From contig CAJQOL010000210.1 of NCBI GenBank assembly GCA_905479925.1, positions 1 to 39,090 on the forward strand: DNA of 39,090 nt, in the 5' to 3' direction. This DNA comes from an uncultured Kangiellaceae bacterium (GTDB lineage Bacteria; Pseudomonadota; Gammaproteobacteria; Enterobacterales; Kangiellaceae). Numbering within the stretch: the stretch's first letter is position 1; the number at the start of each line of letters is the position of its first letter. This document shows, in pieces, positions 23,478 through 31,084 of this stretch. The notes beneath the pieces were generated by a model, which worked only from the letters and a program-made list of their open reading frames with translations, searched no databases and was not told the DNA's origin. Made by a program: the position numbers and the translations under genes.

Positions 23478-24455
23478 ATGACTATAATTACTCGATTAAT
23501 ACTAGTGCTAGTCATGTTAACAGCTAGTAGTTTAGTTGAGGCAAAATGGTTTTCACAAGATTTTGAAGTTATGGGTACTCAGGCCAGAGTGGAATTTGAG
23601 TATCCGGCCGGCGAAGATGCAAAACTAATTGCCACTAAGGTTATTGAAGAAATGCATCGAATTGACCGTTTGATGTCTCCTTATAAGCCTAAAAGTGAGT
23701 TGAGTACGCTAAATCAGCACGCTGCGCAAAGACAGATAACGATTAGCTCAGAGCTGTTTGATATAATTCAGACCTCGCTGGTTTACGCTAAAACAACCAA
23801 GGGCGCTTTTGATATCACTTTCTCTAGTCTCGGTTATCTTTATGACTATAGGGAAGGCACCTTACCAAATATCGAACAGACGAACTCACTAGTATCGAGT
23901 ATCAACTATAAGAGTATTGTTCTAAACGCAGAAGTTAATGGTGTAAGCTTCCTAGATTCAAATACCAAAATAGATTTAGGCGGAATCGCGAAAGGGCATG
24001 CTGTTGATCAAAGTATACGAATACTTCAGAGACTTGGTATAGAGAATGCGTTTGTCAGTGCCGGAGGTGATAGTCGAGTCATTGGTCGTAAGAAAGACAG
24101 GTTATGGTACATTGGTGTGAGGCACCCTAGGGATGAGACAAAACTGATTGTAAACTTGCCGTTAGAGGATATTGCCATATCAACTTCCGGTGATTATGAG
24201 CGATTTTTTGTAAAAGATGGCATTCGCTATCACCACATAATCGATCCTAATACCGGCCGCTCAGTTAAATCCACTCAAAGCGTTACCATCTTAGCGGAAA
24301 ACTCGTTGGACGCCGACGCATTGTCTACGAGTGTATTTGTTTTAGGTCCCAAAGAAGGTTTAAAGTTGATCAATAGCCTTGAAGGTGTGTCGGCGATCAT
24401 TGTCGACGCCAATGGGAAAATGCTAATCTCAAGTGATTTAACCAACGCCAATTGA
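23478..24455 (+). CDS. apbE: Exported FAD:protein FMN transferase (ApbE family)
   Basis: Attaches FMN covalently to Ser/Thr of target proteins in the periplasm, using FAD and Mg2+. The 325-aa product has a Sec signal with cleavage near residue 22 (LTASSLVEA) but no lipobox, unlike lipoprotein ApbEs. Family motifs: MSPYKPKSELSTLNQ, GAFDITFSSLG, KIDLGGIAKGHAVDQ, FVSAGGDSRVIGRK, ISTSGDYERFF, HHIIDPNTGRSV, and the metal-site DALSTSVFVLG. No obvious flavinylation target (D-x-x-[ST]-G-A-[ST]) was noticed in the neighbouring proteins, and no Rnf or Nqr genes are present. It lies 99 nt after the TonB-like gene on the same strand; whether it belongs to the machine or is a bystander cannot be told. Confidence 0.92.
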   Translation: MTIITRLILVLVMLTASSLVEAKWFSQDFEVMGTQARVEFEYPAGEDAKLIATKVIEEMHRIDRLMSPYKPKSELSTLNQHAAQRQITISSELFDIIQTSLVYAKTTKGAFDITFSSLGYLYDYREGTLPNIEQTNSLVSSINYKSIVLNAEVNGVSFLDSNTKIDLGGIAKGHAVDQSIRILQRLGIENAFVSAGGDSRVIGRKKDRLWYIGVRHPRDETKLIVNLPLEDIAISTSGDYERFFVKDGIRYHHIIDPNTGRSVKSTQSVTILAENSLDADALSTSVFVLGPKEGLKLINSLEGVSAIIVDANGKMLISSDLTNAN

Positions 24456-24488
24456 GATATTGTGCACAGTAATTCATTGATATCTCAA
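24452..24488 (+). other. Inverted repeat at the apbE 3' end
   Basis: A perfect 9-bp stem TTGAGATAT/ATATCTCAA (24452-24460, 24480-24488) with a 19-nt loop includes the apbE stop codon. It is followed by A residues, not T, so it does not look like an intrinsic terminator for the plus strand. Confidence 0.3.
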
Positions 24489-24645
24489 AAAAACTTCTTT
24501 AGAGGATTGATTTAACCCAATTTATCCTGCACAATCCCGCTGATTATTTTAACACTCTCTTGATATAATTTTGTTGGCGTAGATATCGCACAAATGGACT
24601 TGTTATCAGGTGGTGTATTACCTAAACCTCCACGCGGGAACTAGA

Positions 24646-24984
24646 ATGAACAAGTATATATTGATAACAGTATTGTTAACGCTATCGATTGTTGGCAGCA
24701 ATGCAGAAGCTTTATCAAAAAGTGAGACATACAGCTCTAATAGTGTTGAAAAATTGGTTAATTACGAGCTAGTTAATGGTTACATGACAATCAAGGTTTT
24801 GACAGCGGGTTGTACCGGCATTAACAGTTTTAAAATTGTTGCTGATGGCAATGAGTTAAGTGTTGTAAGGGTTAAGCAAGATGCATGTGGCATGAAACCT
24901 CGTCCAATGACGCTCCGCTATTCCGTAAGACATTTGGGATTAGATGATTCACAGGCAATTAATATTGTAAACAAACGCCTGTAA
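24646..24984 (+). CDS. Small secreted protein of unknown function
   Basis: From the ATG at 24646 (preceded by GGGAA) the product is 112 aa, with a Sec signal (KYILITVLLTLSIVGSNAEA, cleavage near 22). An in-frame start at 24610 would add 12 residues before the signal and is unlikely. The mature part of about 90 residues has two cysteines, in TAGCTGINSF and QDACGMKPRP, that could form a disulfide in the periplasm, and an alternating hydrophobic pattern suggesting beta strands. I do not recognise the family. It is a single gene with gaps of about 190-220 nt on each side. Confidence 0.68.
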   Translation: MNKYILITVLLTLSIVGSNAEALSKSETYSSNSVEKLVNYELVNGYMTIKVLTAGCTGINSFKIVADGNELSVVRVKQDACGMKPRPMTLRYSVRHLGLDDSQAINIVNKRL

Positions 24985-25207
24985 GTAATACTCTTAAGCG
25001 CTTTACCAAGCTAGGTTAAGCGCTGAAATTGTTTGATAGCCCCGTTTTAACCGTATTCCCTCTTGGTTATCGTAGTATTTACGGTCTCGAATTCTTAATT
25101 AATCTAGTTTGCATCCGTTTTCATAAAATATATGTAATAACGGTTGGTTCAGCCCCTCAGTTAGATTACTATTTAACAAATAATTAACTTTTCGTGTTTA
25201 GTAATTA

Positions 25208-26425
25208 ATGCCCTATAGCAAAATTAAATTATACGCAGTAATACAGTTGCTTCTGTTCTCTTGTTTAAGTTTCAGAATAGCCGCAGTAGAAGTCGCTGAC
25301 CTTTACCTAGTTAAAACTCCAATCGCCGAGCAAAGTAAGACCGCTCTGTGGAAGGCTTCACTTGGGGGGTTTAAAGAGGTCCTAATCAGAAAAAGTGGTT
25401 CAAGAGATATTTTGCAGAGTTATGAAGTGCAAAATGCATACAGCCGTGTGACCTCTTATTTACAGCGCTTTAAGTATTCCAATCAAACCGATAGCTCGGT
25501 AGAAGAATCCTACATTATTGAATTACACTTTGAACCTCGTTTAATTGACTCTCTGATACAGGAGTCAAAGATGACCGTATGGGGCATAAACCGTCCGGTG
25601 ACCATACTTTGGTTGGTTGTCCAAGATCAAAATGGAAGAAACATCGTTAGAGAAAGTATAGAGTCCTCTGAGTTGGAGAAATTAATAACCGCAAATGCAA
25701 CACGACGGGGCGTTCCAGTGATTCTGCCGCTAATGGATCTCGAGGACGAAATGCTTGTGTCGATGAGCGATATTTGGGGGCGTTTTCCGACAACGATTCG
25801 CGAAGCTTCAAAGCGCTATGACGCTGATTCAGTACTTTATGGACGTATACGTCAAGACGGTGCTGGTTGGGTTGGTCAATTTGGGTATGTTGACGATTCA
25901 GAACAACAAATATTTGAGGTTGTTGAAGACAATAAAGAAAACATTATCAATAGCCTGACGGACCGTTTGGCCGACACTTTGTGCGCAAAATATTGCATTG
26001 TTGAACAGGAAGGTAAAAAGCAAGAGGTCTTTTTGGAGCTGTCAGATGTAACTAGTTTTAAACAATTTAAATTAGCTGAGTCTTATCTTAATGGGCTTTC
26101 CTCCATCCGACGTGTCGAGCTGATTGCTATTGACGGTCAAAAGGCAAACTTTAAGTTAACCTTGTTAGGCCAACTAGAATCAGTTATTGAAGGTATTGGC
26201 CTTAACCAAAAGATGGTTGCCCGTGAGCAAACTGAAAATAGTAAGCCTTCGCAAGATGACGAAAGCGACTTGAACGGCTCTGGTCAAAACCTGCCAACTA
26301 ATCAAGATGACCTAACCGCTGAAGATAATAATGATTTAACCGATACTTCTCCAGATTCAAAAGTCGACTCGGAACAAGAGTCTAAGCAAAATGTACAGAC
26401 CCTGTTTTATCGGTGGATAGGATGA
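25208..26425 (+). CDS. DUF2066 family exported protein
   Basis: A 405-aa protein of the DUF2066 family, function unknown. It has an N-terminal hydrophobic signal (AVIQLLLFSCLSFRIAA), then the family pattern ADLYLVKTPIAEQSK, ALWKASLGGFKEVLIRKSGS, RPVTILWLVVQDQNG, RRGVPVILPLMDLED and YDADSVLYGRI. The C-terminal ~90 residues are acidic, Ser/Asn/Asp-rich and probably disordered. In many gammaproteobacteria a DUF2066 gene sits upstream of hda, as here. Its stop overlaps the start of the next gene (ATGA), so the DUF2066, phosphatidyltransferase and hda genes are probably one operon. Confidence 0.85.
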   Translation: MPYSKIKLYAVIQLLLFSCLSFRIAAVEVADLYLVKTPIAEQSKTALWKASLGGFKEVLIRKSGSRDILQSYEVQNAYSRVTSYLQRFKYSNQTDSSVEESYIIELHFEPRLIDSLIQESKMTVWGINRPVTILWLVVQDQNGRNIVRESIESSELEKLITANATRRGVPVILPLMDLEDEMLVSMSDIWGRFPTTIREASKRYDADSVLYGRIRQDGAGWVGQFGYVDDSEQQIFEVVEDNKENIINSLTDRLADTLCAKYCIVEQEGKKQEVFLELSDVTSFKQFKLAESYLNGLSSIRRVELIAIDGQKANFKLTLLGQLESVIEGIGLNQKMVAREQTENSKPSQDDESDLNGSGQNLPTNQDDLTAEDNNDLTDTSPDSKVDSEQESKQNVQTLFYRWIG

Positions 26426-26997
26426 ACTGGAAGCTTCTTCCAAACATTATTACCTCTATCCGCCTAGTATTGTTGGTGCCGCTTTCATTTTATCTGAGCG
26501 CAGGACACTATGAGGTTGCAGTGTACATATTTTTTATTGCTGGTTTCTCAGATGCGCTGGATGGTTATCTTGCGAAGAAATTCGGCTGGGTAAGTCGTTT
26601 CGGTAGTATCTTAGACCCTATTGCGGACAAAGCGTTATTAGTAGTTACTATGGCCATTTTAACGCTTAAAGGCGAGATCGATTTATTACTATTTATTTGC
26701 GTAGCAATTCGAGACATTTATATCGTTCTAGGAGCCTACGTTTACTACAGAAATATTGGCCCGTTTGATATGCAGCCTAGTTGGTTGTCCAAGTTTAATA
26801 CCTTTGCGCAGATATTAATGGTGACTGCTTTATTGGTCTCGCTTAGTTATTATCCAGTGAGCGCTGAAATACACGCTTGGTTGGCGATAGTGGTCTATTT
26901 AACGGTCATTACAAGCGCACTTCATTATGGTTGGGTTTGGGGCTCGAAATATAGGGAAGCGAAGAACTCGCTTTCAGATAATAACTTGAACGAATAA
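26422..26997 (+). CDS. CDP-alcohol phosphatidyltransferase family inner-membrane enzyme
   Basis: Catalyses transfer of a phosphatidyl group from CDP-diacylglycerol to an alcohol acceptor (PgsA/CrlS-like). The catalytic signature is visible at about residues 45-70: SDALDGYLAKKF...RFGSILDPIADK, fitting D-x2-D-G-x2-A-[R/K]-x8-G-x3-D-x3-D with Lys where PgsA usually has Arg. About five transmembrane segments surround it. I start it at the ATG at 26422 (191 aa), which overlaps the upstream stop as ATGA and has GGATAGG just before it; a GTG at 26413 would add three residues. The acceptor cannot be told from sequence. Between DUF2066 and hda, a place where gammaproteobacteria often carry such a gene, so probably an accessory paralogue rather than the main pgsA. 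Confidence 0.9.
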   Translation: MNWKLLPNIITSIRLVLLVPLSFYLSAGHYEVAVYIFFIAGFSDALDGYLAKKFGWVSRFGSILDPIADKALLVVTMAILTLKGEIDLLLFICVAIRDIYIVLGAYVYYRNIGPFDMQPSWLSKFNTFAQILMVTALLVSLSYYPVSAEIHAWLAIVVYLTVITSALHYGWVWGSKYREAKNSLSDNNLNE

Positions 26998-27000
26998 CAC

Positions 27001-27684
27001 ATGCGTCAAATACCACTCAATATCGCACTGGATGATAGTGCGCATTTTAACAACTTCTTTGTCGGCAGTAACTCTCAGGTTTTTCATCGGATTTCTAGCG
27101 AAAATAATGACGAGCAGTCCTTTCTTTACCTTTGGGGGCCAAACGCGTCGGGGAAGTCTCATTTAGCACAGGCATTATGTCGAAAATACACCGATAATGG
27201 CCTTTCTGCATTTTACTTTCCGCTTGATACTCCGTCATTAACGCCACAGCTCTTGCAAGGCTTGGAGAGTTCGGATCTAGTGTGTTTGGATAATTTAGAG
27301 TTTATTGTCGGAAATGAAGCTTGGGAGAGAGCTGTATTCAATCTATTTAACGATATCAAGCATCTAAACCACGAACTCTTGTTAGTTAGCCATTATTCGG
27401 CAAAAAACATTCCAATCGCTCTGCCTGATTTAGCCTCTCGACTAAATTCAATGGAAGTCTATCGTTTAAACGCTGTCAGTCATGATGATTACGCTGATTT
27501 TGTAGCGTTTTGTGCTTCCCAAAGAGGCCTTAAAATAGCTAAAGACGTGACTGAGTTCATGTTGGCTAGAACAGAGCGAAATCCAAGTAAATTAATCGAA
27601 TTAATTGCTCTACTTGATAAGCAGTCTTTAACCGAACAACGAAGAATAACCATTCCGTTTGTCAAAAATATCTTGTCTATTTAG
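27001..27684 (+). CDS. hda: DnaA inactivator Hda (regulatory inactivation of DnaA)
   Basis: AAA+ protein that, with the DNA-loaded beta clamp, stimulates hydrolysis of DnaA-bound ATP and limits replication re-initiation. The N-terminal RQIPLNIAL supplies a clamp-binding QxPL-type motif. Walker A is GPNASGKS at 46-53 and Walker B LVCLDN at 93-98 (the Asp-Asn form, as in E. coli Hda). LPDLASRLNSM carries the conserved box VII arginine. At 227 aa it is typical of Hda, lacking the DnaA DNA-binding domain. It starts 3 nt after the phosphatidyltransferase stop and is the last gene of the operon, followed by a terminator. Confidence 0.93.
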   Translation: MRQIPLNIALDDSAHFNNFFVGSNSQVFHRISSENNDEQSFLYLWGPNASGKSHLAQALCRKYTDNGLSAFYFPLDTPSLTPQLLQGLESSDLVCLDNLEFIVGNEAWERAVFNLFNDIKHLNHELLLVSHYSAKNIPIALPDLASRLNSMEVYRLNAVSHDDYADFVAFCASQRGLKIAKDVTEFMLARTERNPSKLIELIALLDKQSLTEQRRITIPFVKNILSI

Positions 27685-27739
27685 CAGCGTTTTCAAATGT
27701 CAGCAAAGCTTCATTTATCACTAAAATAAAAGCTAATGT

Positions 27740-27779
27740 AACCGGGTCAACCACTTTTGATCAGTTAACCCGGTTTTAG
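27740..27779. terminator. Bidirectional terminator between hda and the acyl-CoA dehydrogenase gene
   Basis: An 8-bp stem AACCGGGT/ACCCGGTT (27740-27747 with 27768-27775) is followed on the plus strand by TTTTAGTTTAATT and on the minus strand by an AT-rich tract with TTTTATTTT. It lies between two convergent genes, where a two-way terminator is expected. The 20-nt loop is longer than ideal. Confidence 0.55.
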
Positions 27780-27816
27780 TTTAATTGACTTGGGCCTAAC
27801 GAAAGGCCAGAGTCTT

Positions 27817-29607
27817 TTACGCCTCTAATTCAAATTCCTTACAGTCTAAACTGCTACTTCCATTAAGTATCATGGCTTTGTGGGCCTTAACTCTTGGTAA
27901 GATTCGTTTCACATAGAATTCTAGAGTTTGTTTCTTAGCTACCACGAAATTTTCAGCTCGCTCGCTTTCGTCCGCCGCTACAGCCATCTGTAACAGCATA
28001 TAACCGGTCGATATATACCCCGATAGCATTAAGTAGTCGAATGCTGCAGCACCAACCTCATCGGCGTTAGCTTGAGCTTGTTGACCAACCCACTGGGTTA
28101 GTTGTGCCCAATCGTCGCATAAGCTATCAAGCACTTTTGCACTTGCAAGAAATTCGTCATTTTTAACCTTTGTAGCTACAAAGGTTTTAATGTCAGTTAT
28201 CCATGATGTCAGCGCTTTACCGCCATCGCGAAGTATTTTTCGGCCGAGCAAATCCAGTGCTTGAATACCGTTAGTACCCTCATAAATCATCGTGATTCGA
28301 GCATCTCTTACCTGTTGCTCGAGTTGCCATTCAGAAATGAAACCATGCCCACCTAATACTTGTACTGCATGATTTGACGACTCAAAACCAATCTCAGACA
28401 TAAATGCTTTGCAAATCGGAGTCAATAAACCGAGGCGTGCGTCTATTTCTCCATCATCATCATTGCCATACTTCACTTGATCTAATAGCGTTGAAACGTA
28501 ATAAGCTAACCCTCGGCTACCTTCTATTAGCGCTTTTTGAGTAAATAGCATTCGCTTAACATCGGGATGAACAATTATGGGATCAGCGCTTTTCTCAGGG
28601 TATTTTGGACCGGTCAGTGAACGCATTTGCAGACGGTCTTTCGCATATTCTAGCGACGCGCTCCTTGATAAATCCGCGATAGCATAGCCTTGAATACCGG
28701 TCGCTAATCTCGCCGCATTCATCATTGTGAACATGTAAGCTAATCCATGGTTCTCTTCGCCGACAAGGTAACCGGTTGATTGGTCAAAGTTAATCACACA
28801 GGTAGCAGAGGCTTTAATACCCATCTTGTGCTCAATTGAGCCACATGAAACTTTGTTGTCTGAGCTATTTGAGTTGCCTTGCGTTGCTGAATTATCGTCA
28901 TTAATCTTGGGTACCACAAACAGTGAAATGCCTTTTGTTCCTTTAGGGGCATCCGGCGTTCTTGCTAGCACTAAATGAATGATATTATCTGACATGTCGT
29001 GTTCACCGGCTGAAATAAAGATCTTTGTGCCAGTTAAAGCATAACTTCCATCTTTATTAGCATCCGCTTTTGTCTTAAGCAACCCTAAATCAGAACCGCA
29101 GTGAGCTTCGGTTAAGCACATCGTTCCAGTCCAACGACCCTGGATAAGGTTTGGTAGGTATCGCTGTTTTAAGCTGTCACTACCATGAGCACTCAGGGCT
29201 GATACGACGCCATGCGTTAAACCCGGATACATGCTCCAGGACGTATTAGCCGATGAGCTCATTTCAGAGACTGTTACCGCCAAAGATGCCGGTAGACCTT
29301 GGCCACCATATTCTTTAGAGAAGCCAAGAGATGCCCAACCTGCATCACAATATTGCTGGTAAGCTTCTCTAAAACCGTTAGGTGTTATAACTTTGCCGTC
29401 TTTTAACGTGCAGCCCGTTTCGTCTCCTAAGTGATTTAACGGAGACAGTGTTGTTTCAGCGAATTTTGCGGCTTCATCGATGACAGCGTCAATCAACTCT
29501 TTATCGGAAATGTCGTCTAGATTTAATTCTGTATATAAATCGGTTACTTTTAACCAGTCGTGTAAAATAAACTTCATATCTTCGACAGGGGCTATGTATT
29601 GTGGCAT
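27817..29607 (-). CDS. Acyl-CoA dehydrogenase, large (~600 aa) subfamily
   Basis: FAD-dependent enzyme introducing an alpha-beta double bond into an acyl-CoA. I use the ATG at 29607 (596 aa), with GGAG eight bases upstream and the family's usual N-terminus MPQYIAPVEDMKFILHDWL; an upstream ATG at 29664 would add 19 atypical residues. Landmarks: GWASLGFSKEYGGQGLP, CLTEAHCGSDLGLLKT (FAD/substrate loop), GTKIFISAGEHD, HKMGIKAS, and ARITMIYEGTNGIQALDLLGRK with the presumptive catalytic Glu. The extra C-terminal helical domain marks the long subfamily that includes DmdC-like enzymes; substrate (fatty acyl-, methylmercaptopropionyl- or other CoA) cannot be assigned. Monocistronic. Confidence 0.92.
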   Translation of the reverse strand: MPQYIAPVEDMKFILHDWLKVTDLYTELNLDDISDKELIDAVIDEAAKFAETTLSPLNHLGDETGCTLKDGKVITPNGFREAYQQYCDAGWASLGFSKEYGGQGLPASLAVTVSEMSSSANTSWSMYPGLTHGVVSALSAHGSDSLKQRYLPNLIQGRWTGTMCLTEAHCGSDLGLLKTKADANKDGSYALTGTKIFISAGEHDMSDNIIHLVLARTPDAPKGTKGISLFVVPKINDDNSATQGNSNSSDNKVSCGSIEHKMGIKASATCVINFDQSTGYLVGEENHGLAYMFTMMNAARLATGIQGYAIADLSRSASLEYAKDRLQMRSLTGPKYPEKSADPIIVHPDVKRMLFTQKALIEGSRGLAYYVSTLLDQVKYGNDDDGEIDARLGLLTPICKAFMSEIGFESSNHAVQVLGGHGFISEWQLEQQVRDARITMIYEGTNGIQALDLLGRKILRDGGKALTSWITDIKTFVATKVKNDEFLASAKVLDSLCDDWAQLTQWVGQQAQANADEVGAAAFDYLMLSGYISTGYMLLQMAVAADESERAENFVVAKKQTLEFYVKRILPRVKAHKAMILNGSSSLDCKEFELEA

Positions 29608-29811
29608 TAGAAACTCCAGTTGGTGTCCAGTATCCAGAACAGGCTTGGACATAGTAAATATCAAAACTAAGCTTAATCTATCTGGTCTGATGAGTTAGGT
29701 CAAGCTAGACTAACTAAATTTACGGTTGAACTCTGATAATGGATACTTTCATAGCGGATAATTCCAAGTTAAAATTAGCGTTGTTGTTTTAAAGTAAAAG
29801 ATATACGGGTT

Positions 29812-30582
29812 ATGCAAGCAGAATTTGGTGGTAGTGCTCGGTTGTATTCGGCAACCGGGTTAAAGAAATTACAAGCAGCTAAAGTCACTGTTATTGGAAT
29901 CGGTGGAGTCGGTAGTTGGGTGGTGGAAGCGCTTGCTCGTACCGCGATTGGTACAATTCAATTAATCGACCTTGATGATATATGCATCACTAATACCAAT
30001 CGGCAATTGCCTGCGATTAAAGGAAATATTGGAAAACTAAAAGTTGAAGTCATGAAGGAGCGAGTAAAGCTAATTAACGAACATTGCCATGTTGAATCAA
30101 TCGTTGATTTTTTGAATGTAGATAATATTTCTGAGTATATTGATACAAGCAATGACTATGTTGTAGATGCTATTGATAATGCCAAGGTTAAAGCGGCTCT
30201 TATTAGTCACTGTAAGCGTAATAAGATAAAGATCGTAACTATTGGTGGAGCGGGAGGGCAGATCGATCCTTTAAAAATAACGGTATCTGATTTAAGTCGC
30301 TCATGGCAGGATCCTCTGTCGGCAAAAGTACGAAGTGAACTAAGAAGAAACTATCGCTTTAGCAAGAATCCGAAGAGACGGTTCGGTATCGAATGTGTCT
30401 ATTCAACGGAACAGTTATTGTATCCTAACCCAGACGGGACGGTCAGTTACGAAAAAAACAGCCTGAATGCCTCTGTAAAACTTGATTGTGCTCAGGGCTT
30501 AGGCGCGAGCGTTGGTGTTACCGCTACCTTTGGCATGGTTGCGGCGTCTCGGGTTATTAACTATATCGCAAACAAGGATTAA
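29812..30582 (+). CDS. tcdA: tRNA threonylcarbamoyladenosine dehydratase
   Basis: ATP-dependent enzyme that cyclises t6A at position 37 of ANN-decoding tRNAs to ct6A. It belongs to the ThiF/MoeB/E1-like family: FGGSARLYSATGL, the Rossmann nucleotide motif VIGIGGVGSWVVEALART, DLDDICITNTNRQ, AIDNAKVKAALI and GGAGGQIDP. The DLSRSWQDPLSAKVRSELR and CVYSTEQLLYP stretches distinguish TcdA (CsdL) from MoeB and ThiF. At 256 aa it is slightly shorter than E. coli TcdA (268 aa). It is transcribed alone, convergent with the small DUF6316 gene 17 nt downstream. Confidence 0.95.
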   Translation: MQAEFGGSARLYSATGLKKLQAAKVTVIGIGGVGSWVVEALARTAIGTIQLIDLDDICITNTNRQLPAIKGNIGKLKVEVMKERVKLINEHCHVESIVDFLNVDNISEYIDTSNDYVVDAIDNAKVKAALISHCKRNKIKIVTIGGAGGQIDPLKITVSDLSRSWQDPLSAKVRSELRRNYRFSKNPKRRFGIECVYSTEQLLYPNPDGTVSYEKNSLNASVKLDCAQGLGASVGVTATFGMVAASRVINYIANKD

Positions 30583-30599
30583 GCTGGTGTTTATACCAA

Positions 30600-30800
30600 C
30601 TAATGTCTCATTGTAGGAATGTCACCTTCTAGGTTTACTTTACGAATATATAAAACCAACTCATTCTCAGCTTCATTCTGTGAATCAAATGGGCCTTTTT
30701 CCGAATTTTCACGGGTCATAAACCACCAGCCATCGCCAGTATGATAATACCTGTCGGAACGGAACCAAGGTCTTGCTGCTTCTCCTACTCTTGTGCGCAT
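30600..30800 (-). CDS. DUF6316 family small protein
   Basis: A 66-residue soluble protein rich in Arg and Trp/Tyr: RSDRYYHTGDGWWFMTREN, KGPFDSQNEAENELVLYIRK. This matches my recollection of the DUF6316 pattern (R-x-DR-x-F/Y, W-F/Y-x-TRE, GPF), found in marine gammaproteobacteria and Pseudomonas relatives; its function is unknown. It is real rather than a chance frame, because the ATG at 30800 is preceded by a perfect AAGGAGAG ribosome site. Stands alone between tcdA and the kinase. Confidence 0.8.
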   Translation of the reverse strand: MRTRVGEAARPWFRSDRYYHTGDGWWFMTRENSEKGPFDSQNEAENELVLYIRKVNLEGDIPTMRH

Positions 30801-31084
30801 TTCTCTCTCCTTTGAAAAACTATGATTAATACTTATTCGACCAATCTCAATTTAGTATAGGCTAATGGTGTTAATTTTAGAAGGGGTTGGTTAAAAAACG
30901 TTCAAAAGAGGCTTATGTCGAGACCGCTAACGCAATAATTGGATAATTTATACAAAGAATGCGATTGATTTGCTATTATTATTAAACTTGTTCAGATAAG
31001 TTTCTGATTATAAAGATAAATAACAAAAATATGAGTACAAGTTCTTTTCGCTGAAATATCTTTTAATAGGTGGTTGTTGCTCCC

